64,000 nucleotides of DNA from Mixophyes australis (GCA_036250195.1 JAVHZZ010000003.1:34440335-34504334); one strand, 5' to 3'. Numbered from the stretch's first letter, positions 11,933 to 23,922 are shown. Notes: a model not told the origin generated them from the letters alone. Numbers and translations are program-made.

Positions 11933-13827
11933 TACGGTAATGGAACTATAAATGCAGCGCTCAAACCTATCTGTCAAAAAATATTAAAAAGAAAAAACTA
12001 GGTTACGTATCATCAATATAGACATAAATTTATTACCATGCAATAAAAAACATCAAATAACAATAAACGCGAATACTAGCATAAAGGAGGAAAGTACTCC
12101 ACATAGACTAGATCACAGTGCATTGTGATCTAGTTGGCACATGCAGAAAGGATGTAAGATAATATAAATAACAATGGAAAAAATCCTGATAAAACATCAT
12201 ACTACTCCATACTCCACCACGCTACTGAGTGTATATTGTCAGCTGATACAATGTAGCCGATGGAATATGGAAACAAATAAACATAAGAAAAAAGCCTTGG
12301 GAGTAATTTCCACATCAGATAACCAATATAAGTCGTATTGCTCAATATAACCACGATGTCGAATCACATATGGACGAGTGCTAAAGTCTCGGCATCCGTA
12401 TGCCAATAGGTAACATAGATGATATATATCCGAAGCTCAAACTCCTTGCACAATCAGTATCCCGAAACTAGAGTAATGAACCACTTTAATCTCAAAGTGC
12501 TAAATTGAGTCCAAACATGGGCAATAAATGGATAAGTACTCACGGGCTCTCGCAGGGGTTAGGATTGACTATTTTTGTCTTCCTTCTTTATTCTTTTATT
12601 ACCAACTGTTTACATCTATATTATCCACCATCGATACTTATGATGCCGGCTCTATTTCCATGGAACATCTAAGTGCTGACAACACAGACTTATTTGGTTC
12701 CACATGGAGAGTGTTTTGATCTGAGACATTCACTCCCTCCGCAGGCCTCCGGTCAATCGGAGCTCTATTTACTACCTGCTCAAGTGCCGTGTGCTGGGTC
12801 GGTTACACACACAGCTGTGAACCGCGGAAAAAACGCCAGCTTTATCCGATCCGCTCACCGCCTACGGACCCACAAGCCTTACCTGACTGAGTCTGAGAGA
12901 GTACAGCTGCTATCTACACATTGTGTGGTGTATTCCCCACGATTGTACAATCTTCTTCAGCACGGGACATCGGGTGCGGCTCATTAGACGAGTTCTTAGT
13001 GGAGATATACGATAACCCGCATTACACTACGGCTGGAGCCCGTGAGTACTTATCCATTTATTGCCCATGTTTGGACTCAACTTAGCACTTTGAGATTAAA
13101 GTGGTTCATTACTCTAGTTTCGGGATACTGATTGTGCAAGGAGTTTGAGCTTCGGATATATATAATCTATGTTACCTATTGGCATACGGATACCGAGACT
13201 TTACCACTCGTCCATATGTGATTCGACATCGTGGTTATATTGAGCAATACGACTTTTTTGGTTATCTGATGTGGAAATTACTCCCAAGGCTTTTTTCTTA
13301 TGTTTCTTATGTTTATTTGTTTCCATATTTCATCGGCTACATTGTATCAGCTGACAATATACACTCAGTAGCGTGGTGGAGTATGGAGTAGTATGATGTT
13401 TTATCAGGATTTTATCCATTGTATTTATATTATCTTACATCCTTTCTGCATGTGCCAACTAGGTCACAATGCACTGTGATCTAGTCTATGTGGAGTACTT
13501 TCCTCCTTTATGCTAGTATTAGCGTTTATTGTTATTTGATGTTTTTTATTGCACGGTAATAAATTTATGTCTATATTGATGATACGTGACCTACTTTTTT
13601 CTTTTTAATATTTTTTGACAGATAGGTTTGAGCGCTGCATTTATAGTTCCATTACTGTTTGTTTGTGGGTGGGCACAGCCACCTAGGTTTTACAGCAGCT
13701 TGCCTCCCTGTTATATACCATTACTCAGGTTATTTAGACTTTGTATGACATTCAGCACACATCGTCTCTGATCAATATAGCGGCTGGTGTATTATCTGGC
13801 GCCACATCAAGGGTTTGTATTTTTTAT
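11933..13827. mobile_element. 1.9-kb fold-back element with about 613/620-bp inverted arms
   Basis: The left arm (about 11937-12549) is repeated in inverse orientation at about 13036-13655 with only scattered mismatches and small indels, around a unique centre of about 486 bp. A tail of about 170 bp follows, ending GGCGCCACATCAAGGG and a T-rich run. TAGGTTAATATT flanks the whole unit (11921-11932 and 13828-13839). A long duplication next to a T-rich end suggests target-primed insertion rather than cut-and-paste. The head (ATGCAGCGCTCAAACCT) and tail resemble the small insertion at 52164-52540. The centre has short ORFs of no recognisable family. Confidence 0.75.
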
Positions 13828-13974
13828 TAGGTTAATATTCACTGACTCGCCATTCTGAATATCCCAAAATGTTACTATACAGCCCACTTCACCCAACGCA
13901 TCTGGATGCATACGCCCCCCGGCACCAGATTATAGAAGGACAGCGATGCTGCTATATTACACTTAGCGCTCTAT

Positions 13975-14599
13975 GGGGCATATTTAAGAAAGCACGATAG
14001 TGCTCTTACCAGCAAATTAAGCTCCCTGTCCTCCGCAAATTTATGAAAGGTGCATCGCAGCAGATATCATGGATATCTGCTGCTTTGCACTCCTCTTCGT
14101 TTTTGGGAGCAGTCACCATTCAAATCTAACAAGTTCCGAAAAAACATTTTTTTCGGAAACTTGTCTTGATAATGTACACCAGCTGAAGCTGGCGTAAATT
14201 ATCATAATTGAAAAAATCCAATGCTGTCAGCTCTGCTCCGAAGAGCAGAGCTGGACAGCGCATGTGTGGAGGGATCACATGATCCCTCCCTGTCACTCAC
14301 CGCTCTCTCTCTGCAACGATAGTTGCAGAGACAGAGCAGGGGTCTTTGTGCGCATGTGCAGTTCTTCGAAATGCACATGCGCAGTTGAAGGATGAAGAGA
14401 ACGAGGAGGAGATCCGGAGACAGCGCTTCCGAAGAGGGGGGTAAGTATGATTTTTTTTTATCACAGAAACAGCAGTTTTTCGGAACTGCTGTTTCTGTGA
14501 TCTGTTGTTCATAAATTTGAGAAATAGTTCAATCCTTATCCATGCGATAAGGATTGATAACTATTTCTCACTTTTGCCGATGATTGATAAATGTGCCCC
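13975..14599. mobile_element. Hairpin-chain element with GGGGCA/TGCCCC ends and TAT duplication
   Basis: A 625-bp element with ends GGGGCATATTTA and TAAATGTGCCCC, flanked by TAT on both sides (13972-13974, 14600-14602). The interior is a row of near-perfect hairpins at about 14057-14083, 14129-14164, 14168-14203, 14223-14259, 14268-14289, 14302-14337, 14349-14383, 14460-14501 and 14518-14570, with 10-18 bp arms and 2-11 nt loops. There is no coding capacity. The termini and 3-bp duplication resemble the other GGGG-ended MITEs of this window. Confidence 0.8.
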
Positions 14600-17500
14600 T
14601 ATGTATTAGCTGTTCACAGCGTAACAAATTGCCTAATGTCATTGCCCGCGTAGAGGTCTCCGGGAACAGCGGTAAGCCCCGGTAATTAGGTTAAATAACA
14701 AAATGCAGTGAAAGAGCCTTTTGCTGGTGTTTAGGCATTTTAGCACTTTACTTGTAGCTCTCCCCACAATGCTATGGATCCGGGGATAGCCTCACCCACC
14801 AAAATGCCAAGCTGTTCCCACAACATCCTTCTAATGTGATATTTGGTACAGACCATGGAGGACATTTTCAATACTCCATGGTCAACAGGGATCGTTCCTT
14901 TGTGGAACAACCCGGATATGTTTCCATCAAGCCTTCTACGTGAATTAACAAGAACATTTGGCTGCTCTCGAACATAGCACAGCTTCACTCCATCCTGTGC
15001 GCTAACGATTTCACCCAACAAATCAAAAATTCTATCAATATCTACTAATCCGCCACTTTGCTCATCCCTACATAAGTTATTTCCGTGGGTAATTTGCCTG
15101 CGTCAGGCAAAACTCCGTATACCCCCCCCCCCCAGCTCCAACTTTTGCTGGAGATGCTGTGGCCTGATAGACACAGTTTTAAACATATATTTTGGGAGGG
15201 TCCTAGGCTATGCCTCTTCAGGAAAGATGTGACAGATCCGCCGCACACACAGACACAATCACGAGTGTTGGGTTGTCAGGCACCCCTGAATTTTTGCTCC
15301 GTCCCCCCTCCTGATCCGCTAGTCTAGAAGCACACCAATAAATTAATCAGAAATAACAGCAATTCCCCAAACTGTTTAATCTCTTCAGAGTGAAAGGTGA
15401 CCACCCCTCCTGCGCCCGCCATGGTAATCAGTAGAATACGGCAAAACATACTCCATGGAATGTTAGTATTATCCATAACACTAGACAATTCTTTCCAGCA
15501 ACTTGGGGTTCCTGGTTTAGACATTTCAACGCTCTTCCTCCATTCTGATTAGTCTGATGTATTTACATATCAGGGAGTTTTAAATCCTTAGAACTAGACC
15601 AGGGCCTAAATCATCTACCTGGTGACTCCTCCCTCTACTTTCCCTCCCATATCCTCCTACTACTACTACTCTACTACAATGGTCCTGTTGGACCTCACCT
15701 AACCATTACATTACACTTCAGAAACATCTAACAATGATATATGTTGTTCTAGCTCTCCAACGATGTGTCGTTGTGTCTACTTTGTAAAATAGTCTCAATA
15801 AAATAAGAGAAATTACTTTGATTACTGTGGCCCACTAAATGGAAAGGTAAAGTGTATTTAGGGCACAGACATGTGGGCACAAATTCACGCCGTGAAACTA
15901 CCTTCAGAACACTTCTTGGATCCTCGACGCCCGTGGCACCACAGCTGGTGAAACAATCCCTAAGGTGAGCGGTCTATTCATTATAATACTTTATAATGAT
16001 ACACTTTAGAACTATTCAGAGGTCATTTTATACTGCAGAGAACAGAGAGAGTCAGGGGCTAGCTACCTTTAATGTATATTGCAATATTCACTATAGAACC
16101 ATTGTATTGGACCACGATTTAGGGACATCAAGCTTCACGTTAGGGACTGTAGGACGTTCACTAGAGAACAGTGCGAAGGGTTCAACACAAAGTAATTTTG
16201 AGTCATTTTATGAGCTGCAAAAGGGGAGAACACAACTAAATCTATTATATACAATATTCCTTTTTTTAGATGTAATACCGGTATTGGCTAGTCTCTGCCG
16301 TTACCATAGCAACTACTGTCAAGATAATATATTTTGTAAAATAACCCACTTATGTCAGCGGTTTCAAAGATAGTACCACTTCCTAAAAAGGACAATTTAT
16401 CAGACATCCTCCGAATAGTCTTAAAACACAGATTGCTGTGGAAACTTTGCTAACAGCCCTGAACTTTAAAATTGAAATGCAGATTATTAAAGGGGATTAT
16501 TTAATTATTATTAAACTCACAATAGGATAAATTGCCCTTTCATATATATTTGTAGAAATCTAGTTACTATTACAGAGTGATAAAAACGAATAAAAGGACA
16601 GTTAATTTGACAGCTATGGAAAACCTGTTTAAAGTTATTAAAAGCAAGACCTTAAAATACATAGACAACTATTGCACAAGAGAGAGGGAAGACAAACAGT
16701 TATTATTAGTACTACACAAGGGGAGGATTTCTTCTGTTAAAGCGCGACGTTGGATTTGCTTGAGTCATGCACATTTACTGGAATTCCATTTAGTTATATT
16801 AGTTATAAGGAAGTTGGCTGTCTGCTGTGTGCACACCATGCTAACTAACATCGCCAAATTGATCATAACGGAGGGTCGGACACAGGAAGACTGCAGTGAG
16901 TTATGAGAATCAATAAGTTAAAAATCAAAATCTAACAATAAGTATCCCTTAACTAAGAAACTTCATGTACATTCTTCAAATCACAGATTTAAATAATTTT
17001 ACCAGTAAAAACAGGGGTATGATTACTCTGACTATATGTACTTGGCTATAAAGAGACAATCGCACATGATTAACAGACCTCAACGTAAATGTCTGAGCCA
17101 GACAACACTCTACCCCATCACCATAATCTGCACACCTCTTAACAATCTGTCCTATTGCCCTCATCATCATGTCTGACTGAGCCTGTGATGACGTACAGCC
17201 CCTTGGCCTCGCACACAAGGTAGATGGGTTTTATTTCAGAGAACACCACGGAACAGTCGGACAATGGCTCGATGATCAAAATGATTCTTCATCTCTAAAC
17301 CGGTGTTATGGAAGTAGGACAATCTATTTCTAACACAGCTTTAGTGAGGGTTAGAGAGGTGAATTTATCCTTTGATTTTGGAATAAAGCAGATTCTTTTG
17401 AAAGAAGAAGCTTTTGTATTCATAATGTATAGATACAGACCTACATCTTTTTCCGTACAGGCTAAGTGATTCAGGGTGCAGTAAAAACGTAACAAACAAA

Positions 17501-17655
17501 ACTGGAACCAAAATTGAGGATAAATGACAATTAAAATACTTAAATGAGAAATAAGGATAAAAAAAGCTGGATATATAAACTTCATGTTATAGGGAGGTGC
17601 ATGTGGCACCACAATCTTCCCACATCAGTTTGATAGGAGTTTCACATCACTAATT

Positions 17656-17953
17656 TGTGCTGCTGGGGGACCCTGCTCCTTCCACTATATAACTCTCAGT
17701 CTGTGGCTTCCTGCTGCCTCCATTCCTCTCCTCACATTATGACACTGCCCCTGTCACATACAGCCCTGACCTCACTAACACATCACTTATCTCCTGATAT
17801 ACTCTGTGCTGCTGGGGGACCCTGCCCCTTCCACTATATAACTCTCAGTCTGTGGCTTCCTGCTGCCTCCATTTCCCTCCTCACATCATGTCACTGCCCC
17901 TGTCACAAGTAGTCATGTCCTCACTAACACATTACTTATCTCCTAATATACTC
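17656..17953. repeat. 149-bp tandem duplication
   Basis: Two units (17656-17804 and 17805-17953) of TGTGCTGCTGGGGGACCCTG through TCCTGATATACTC, about 95 % alike, with the first bases of a third unit after them. Confidence 0.9.
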
Positions 17954-18396
17954 TGGGCTGCTGTTTTTAATATTGCCTTTGTTTTTCATATGCGAACAAT
18001 CTGTGGTTCCCTGTATTTAAATGAATAAAATACCATAAAAATGAAATAAAAACAAAAAACTTCACATAATTTGATGTTTATCTTGTTTCTTAAAAAAAGT
18101 TGTTACAATCAAATAAGAGACTAACAATTTCTCATCAAGGGTGACAGAGAAGTGAGAGTACCAGAAATGAGGTGTACAGTCAGAGCAAAGGCGTTTCCAT
18201 AACAACAGTCACATCTCATACACAAGGAGACACAATACCATAATCTGGGAATCATTCCACTTTCTCTTATACAAAAAAGCAGTAATTTTATAATCACTGA
18301 CTGGGGTCTCACAGCTCTAACAAGAGGTCTTACATTAAGGGCACTGGGTAACAGATGTCCAAGACGTTCAGGTCTAGAAAGAAACCACCTACTCAC

Positions 18397-18822
18397 CATG
18401 GCCATTGCAGTAGTAGATCCATTTCTCTCTGTTTTGGGTCAGCGCCGTCGTCTTCTTGAAGCCGGCTTTCTCCACGATGGAACTTGGGTCCTGCTTTGGT
18501 CCTTTTTTGAGCGTTCGGGAGCTTTTCCTGACACTGCAAACCACAATGATCACCAGTACGAGGAGCAGAAAGAGTACAATCATCCAAGGTAAGTGCTCAT
18601 TGATGTCAAAGTGGTTCGGTGGCTGGCGGGGAGGTCCCCTCTTCGTCGTCTTATAAACGGTGTTTTTGAGTCCTTCCTCTCCTCCCATCACCACTACTGG
18701 CTGCCGGACCTCTTCCGTCAACTTTTTGCTGGGGTTTTGCTGGTGTCCTGTGCCCAGGTCATCCGTCGTGTTCAAGTATTTTGTTTCATTCGTTTCCGTT
18801 TCGTTGTAAACATCTATTGGAT
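18397..18822 (-). CDS. TNFRSF21: TNFRSF21 (DR6) coding exon 3, stalk, transmembrane and juxtamembrane region
   Basis: This exon completes codon 234 (G|AT, Asp) and encodes residues 235-375 plus the first base of codon 376. Residues 234-303 are a Thr/Asn-rich extracellular stalk with NET, NET and NTT sequons near 240, 245 and 251. The conserved block [10 protein letters not shown] leads into one hydrophobic membrane span at about 312-331, then a basic stop-transfer ([10 protein letters not shown]) and the segment [13 protein letters not shown] before the death domain. The acceptor is CCTGTTACAG (AG at 18823-18824) and the donor is GTGAGT at 18391-18396, phase 1 to phase 1. The stalk looks clearly shorter than the human one I remember, while the membrane and cytoplasmic part is nearly identical. 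That fits a fast-evolving spacer next to a constrained signalling half. Confidence 0.97.
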
Positions 18823-19621
18823 CTGTAACAGGAGGGTGGAAGAAGCGATTACTTCTAATGGTCACATAACATTCCGGGAGCAGTGTAGACATCTACTAGA
18901 TTCTAGAATGCTTACAGTAGAAGACAGGTGACTGGCTCAGAACCTGCGATGGGACTACAAAAACACCAAGCTCAAACCTCAAGATGACTGCTCAATACAA
19001 ACCTCATCTGAGGGCCAGGGAGACTGAGCCCACATACAGTATTATGCCCACATACAGTATTATGCTGAGCTGCTATGATCTCACCTATTTACCCTGGCAG
19101 CAGCCTGCGCCTTCAACCAGCTCAAACAAGTGATCTCTAAGCCACACACCTCCGGCAGGGAATATTTAGGAAATCATAAGCGAACGGCAGGAAGACTGTA
19201 TGAAACACTCTTTTGTTTTAGGAACGTGTTGTAAAAGTAGAGTTAAAAAAATTGTTTCTTTAGCCTTTTATACTGAATACAATACCAGGTCCCCAAATAG
19301 GGCCCCTTCTATCTGGGACAAAAGGTACTGCTCCCAAATCATTTTTTTTTTTTTTTTTTTAACTAATACAGTTGTGGTTTAAAATTAATTTGTGTTAATA
19401 CACCTTTCTCATCAATGAGCTTATTCAGCACAGGTAACTGCAAAAGTGAATTTGAAGAACATTTTGGTCTGTAGTACTCTAACCTTGCGCTAATTATTGG
19501 ACTAACATCAAAAGCATAACACCACATTTTTATTCTGGATGCAATAGTTATGCCCATTGCTCCCAGGCAGCTAGATACTATTTACCATTTCCCCGGTTTT
19601 TTTTTGGTTTTTTTTTAACTT

Positions 19622-19960
19622 CAGGCCGCTATTAAAGATTTATGATTCTGGTCTACTATGGCAACCACAGTCACATGGCAAATGATGCAGTGAGCAGAGA
19701 GGCTTTGCAATGCCCCTCTGTGCTCTGTCTGCACTGTGACATTCTCATCGCCTTCCTTCTTGGCCATCACATGACATACTGAGAGCCTGTGTCTGTGTCA
19801 CTGACTGTGTCTGGCAGCCATTTTTCACTGCCAGCCAGAGAGCTTTTGAAAAGGAGCTAATGATTTGTAGGAGGAAGCTGAGAAAAGTGAGCATCAGGTG
19901 AAAGGTACTCAACTTGCTATTTAAAAAAATTGTGGGTTTGCTGCTATAAGGCGAAGTACC
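19622..19960. repeat. Dispersed repeat, copy 1
   Basis: About 340 bp shared, at perhaps 70-75 %, with 35415-35765: CTATGGCAACCACAGTCACA, CACTGTGACATTCTC, TTTTGAAAAGGAGCTAATGA and AGGTACTCAACTTGC occur in the same order. Family unknown. Confidence 0.75.
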
Positions 19961-20653
19961 TTCACATACTAGTTTATTGCCATGTTCTGACCGTTGCCTA
20001 AAAGCTGAACTTAAATGCAGGTAAATAAGAAAAAAGGGAGCAGGAATGAATTAAGATATGAATTGGATGAACCCAAAACTTCCTAAAAGGTAATTCAAAA
20101 TCAGTGATAGGTAATGGACAAGGGAATATCATACAGTATATTGTATTCGTGCAGAATGGTCCACTTTAAAAATGGGAAAAACCAGATTGTATAATGAATA
20201 TAATGTACTCAGATAGCTGCAGGATAATTAGTATGATCTGCAACCTTTCCAGGGTAGAACGATTAGCGCAGTGCAAGCACATCCGTACGTATAAAGCACA
20301 CACAGACCACCAGCCACACACAGATGATCCTAAGCAGCTTCCTAAATTACATTAAATGATCAAACTCCAATTGTTCAGATTTTTTGAGTGACTGAAAGAT
20401 TGGCAGAAAATCTGGACAGTGTAAAGTGAGAGGGAAAAGCCTAAACCAACCCAACTTCAGGAAAAATTGGGGGGGAGGGAAGGAAAGCCATGTAAAAATA
20501 GGAAAGACACAACGATGGTTTATTGTGTTAAAACAGTTTGTTCCAGTATGTAAACTGTTTACACATGTAGAACGTCTGTACTGTAAAATAGAATTTTAAC
20601 TCTGAGAAAAAAATAATATTTGCAGCTTAGGTAATTATATCCAGCCTTATATA

Positions 20654-21749
20654 CAGTCATGGCCAAAAGTTTTGAGAATAACACAAATATTATTTTCCAC
20701 AACATACTGGAAACTTTAAAAGGAGGGTGATGTTTGAAGTCATTATTCTTCCACTGTTAACCATGGTTATCTGCAAGGACCCACATGCAGTCATCATTGC
20801 TTGGCACAAAAAGGGCTTCACAGGCAAGGATATTGCTGCTAGTAAGATTGCACCTAAATCAACCATTAATCAGATCATCAAGAACGTCAAGGAGAGAGGT
20901 TCAATAGATGTGAAGAAGGCTTCAGGGTGCCCAAGAACATCCAGCGAGCGCCAGGACCGTCTCCTAAAGTTAATTCAGCTGCGGGATCGGGGCACCACCA
21001 GTGCAGAGCTTGCTCAGGAGCGGCAGCAGGCAGGTGTGAGTGCATCTGCACACACAGTGAGGCGAAGACTTTTGGAGGATGGCCTGGTGTTAAGAAGGCC
21101 AACAAAGAAGTCACTTCTCTCCAGGAAAAACATCAGGGACAGGCTGATATTGTGCAAAAAGTACAGGGATTGGACTGCTGAGGACTGGGGTAAAGTTATG
21201 TTCACTGATGAATCCCCCTTTCAGATTGTTTGGGGCATTTGGAAAAATGCTTGTCCAGAGAAGAAATGGTGAGTGCAGAGTCATGAATAAAGAATGGCAC
21301 CAAAACATGCTCCAAGAGCAACTTCTCCTAACCATCCGAGAAAAGTTTGGTGATGAACAATGTCTTTTCCAGCATGATGGAGCACCTTGCCATAAGGCAA
21401 AAGTGATAACTAAGTGGCACGGGGATCAAAAGATCCAAATTTTGGGTCCATGGCCAGTAAATTTACCAGACCTTAATCCCATTGAGAACTTGTGGTCCGT
21501 CCTCAAGAGGTGGGTGGAAAAACAAAAACCCACAAATTCTGACAAACTCCAAGCACTGATTAGGCAAGAATGGGCGGCCATCAGTCAGTATGCGCCCAGA
21601 CACTTTGACACTTATGAAATGCTGGTAATGTTACTTCTGACACATCTGACACCATAACAACATCTGACAAAAAGGTCTAAAAACACTGAAGCAACAAACT
21701 TTGTGAAAACCGATACTTGTGTCATTCTCAAAACGTTTGGCCACAACTG
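20654..21749 (+). mobile_element. Tc1/mariner element, non-autonomous, intact TA duplication
   Basis: The ends are CAGTCATGGCCAAAAGTTTT and the inverse of AAACGTTTGGCCACAACTG. The terminal inverted repeats extend about 40 bp with a few mismatches. TA lies on both sides (20652-20653 and 21750-21751), the hallmark of Tc1/mariner insertion. The element is 1,096 bp, shorter than the usual 1.3-1.6 kb, because of an internal deletion in the transposase. Confidence 0.95.
20727..21657 (+). pseudogene. Broken Tc1-type transposase
   Basis: The first frame (20727 to about 21220) carries the N-terminal helix-turn-helix part (STINQIIKNVKERGSIDV), a GCPRTSS hinge, a second DNA-binding part and the first catalytic Asp in VMFTDESPF. 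At a run of C at about 21214-21218 an extra base shifts the frame. The continuation reads on in the frame of 21208-21657 with QHDGAPCHKAK (second Asp) and PDLNPIENLWSVLKRW (Glu), completing the DDE triad. Just after the shift, around 21270, about 40 residues that relatives have before MNKEWHQN are missing. It has therefore lost activity through one frameshift and one deletion. Confidence 0.92.
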
Positions 21750-22248
21750 TAATGTATTGACACCAGTATTTTATAACTTTTCCTTAAAAATGACTTTATT
21801 ATTGTCTCTTTCTATCATTATTCAGCCACCGCACAGTGCAAAATATTGTATCTGGGAAAAGGTGCGGTGTAAAATGTGGGGAAACAGAGTATAAAAACCA
21901 GGGAATTGGAGCCATTGATATACGTTGGGAATTGAAGGGATCGAGAAACACAATGATCATTACTGGGATGTGTAAATCAAGGAATGTAATCCTTTTGTTG
22001 CAATTAGGGTTCCACCCATTGTAATAAATGTATTTGATGCAAGGAAAGACACAGACAAAAGCCTCCGGGCTTCCGTTTGAGCGCCACGTGGTTTCAGCGT
22101 CATATTCTCATTCATTCTGTCAGTTTACATTAGAGATAAACAACGTTTTTAAAACCGTTCCACGGAATACTCGCTTCATTTTGCACTTGCTTAACCAATC
22201 TTAAACATCATTTAATTAACTTAATCAAAGTATTTTGCAGGTAGGACT

Positions 22249-22823
22249 TGTTAGATCTGAAATTCTGACCCAAGTCTGCCTGTGGTGTCAAGTATATCTG
22301 GAAGCGCTTCAATCAGCTGGAGAGAATTGACACAGACCAAGTTCTGTATACAAGGAATATTCTCTAGTTTATTGATACAAAGATACAGGTTTTTATAGGC
22401 TACTGAATAAATGAATCCTACGTCATATGCATACAATAGTTTATACCACTAGTTTATGAGAAGCGCTACTGATTAACTTTCTCACGTATTCTTGAGGTGT
22501 TTACTTTTCTCCCCCTTCTAAGGACAGATGAGCCTATTATTTCTTATCTCAAGGGGAGTTGGAGATATGCTATGTGTAACACCATGGATACAGCTCCCAT
22601 ACTACCAGCTGGATATGAAGCTCATTATTGTTTTCATAACTGGTTACATTCTTCAGGTGTTCCCTATTAGTTCAACTTCAAGGCCATAGGCTCACATATT
22701 GCAAAACTGCAAGTTAACAGAAAAATGAATAATCTCTTCTAGCAAATAATATTTCTATACAAGTTACAATAAAATGGCTGAACAAAGGCCTTATGAGGCC
22801 TTAACAAAAAATCATATTTAACA
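22249..22823 (-). repeat. Provirus 3' LTR
   Basis: A 575-bp LTR, downstream for the minus-strand provirus. AATAAA is complementary to 22368-22373. A purine-rich run (AAAAGATGGGAAA on the minus strand, about 22825-22838) sits directly before it and is a plausible polypurine tract. It is flanked by GACT on the outside. Confidence 0.93.
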
Positions 22824-23299
22824 TTTCCCATCTTTTATTCAATTTTCGACCCTTTCTCCTCCTACCTACCTAATCCTATCTATAGAACCACATTCTTAAT
22901 AAGCAGGTACTTATACACATGTAGGAGGCCACATGCATAGAGTTGGTCCCCTTAGGAATCTGTCAACTCATCCCCCACTAATAAGCCTGTGATCCTCCCT
23001 GTCCTAACACATGTAGGAGGCCACATGCATACTTGATTTATGAGGAGATGCATTTTGGCAAATGTCCATGTCTAGAAAAGATGGTTTCTTAGAAGATGGT
23101 TTCTTAAAAGATGGTTTCTTAGTAGGTAGTTAATGAGTCTATTGTAGTTCTGCAGGCCTTGCATGTCCTTTGTTCAATCTTTAGTAGTTTCTTGTTGCAA
23201 ACTCTGCAGTTCTTTGGCTTTGCTAGTCCAAATAATTCATGACACTCATAGTCTGGTCAGGTTTCAGAAGTAATTTCTGTGATCATCAGAGGTTCGGGA

Positions 23300-23540
23300 T
23301 TTTCAGTGGTTCCCTTTTTGGAGAGACAACAATCAAGTGTCAGTAACTTCTTAATCAGCCATATATTTAGTTTCATTATCACCTATACGATCAACAGGAT
23401 TGCAAAACCATTTGCTACTAATGCCAATATTTCCAATATCCAACATGAATCATTACTGACAACTTTACCAATGAGGTTATGCATCTGCACAAAGACATTT
23501 TCAGAGTTTACTCTACTATGAGTGCAAATTGTTGAGCACT
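23300..23540 (-). pseudogene. Possible envelope transmembrane remnant (provirus)
   Basis: Between integrase and the 3' LTR a minus-strand frame encodes a run of hydrophobic residues (about ILEILALVANGFAILLIV) followed by a stop and a basic stretch, as expected for an envelope membrane anchor and tail. Only about 900 bp separate integrase from the LTR, too little for a full envelope gene, so the surface subunit is deleted. The call rests on position and hydrophobicity. Confidence 0.35.
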
Positions 23541-23724
23541 CCTTCCCATATGTTTCTCACAGTGGCATAGGCAATATGTCACTTAACTGTCTGTTTCATA
23601 CTGGGTTAGGGAGGCCTTAATCCCTACTTCAGTCACAATTATTCTGGCAAGACATATCAATACAATGAGACAGTCATTTCTATTTATCAGAACAAGACTC
23701 CCCTGATTTGAAGACTTTGCAGTG

Positions 23725-23922
23725 TTATGCGTGAATCCAGGTGTCTCTTTCCTGTACTTTCACTGCCATGGGAGTCGTTAACAGGACTTGATAAGGACCC
23801 TTGTATCTGGGTTCAAGACTTCTCCTGATGTGCTTTCTCACGACCACCCAGCCCCCCAGGGTGCAGTTTATGGGTACCTGTATCAAAATTAGGGTTTGCA
23901 ATGGAGGAGAATATTTGACCAT
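23725..23922 (-). pseudogene. Integrase C-terminal GPY/F-type domain (provirus)
   Basis: The minus strand encodes [19 protein letters not shown] followed by AVKV and WIHA. This is the GPY/F module at the C-terminus of gammaretrovirus-like integrase and is the best support for a class I assignment. It is separated from the core fragment by stops. Confidence 0.85.

Larger units (their letters stand above)
8710..18396 (-). other. TNFRSF21: TNFRSF21 intron 3 (about 9.7 kb)
   Basis: Phase-1 intron. It contains an L2-like tail (8.95-9.3 kb), a palindromic MITE (11.0 kb), a 1.9-kb fold-back element (11.93-13.83 kb), a hairpin-chain element (13.98-14.6 kb) and a 149-bp tandem duplication (17.66-17.95 kb). 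The stretches 9.3-10.9, 11.13-11.92 and 14.6-17.65 kb contain nothing I recognise. The ORFs there are short and unlike any known protein. Confidence 0.85.

Noticed and set aside
15996..16906. Open frames of 109-125 codons at 16.0-16.9 kb
   Set aside because: No recognisable domain, no conserved composition and no splice-site pairing; length is compatible with chance in AT-rich DNA.
18398..18931. Plus-strand open frames across 18.4-18.9 kb
   Set aside because: Antisense shadows of exon 3.
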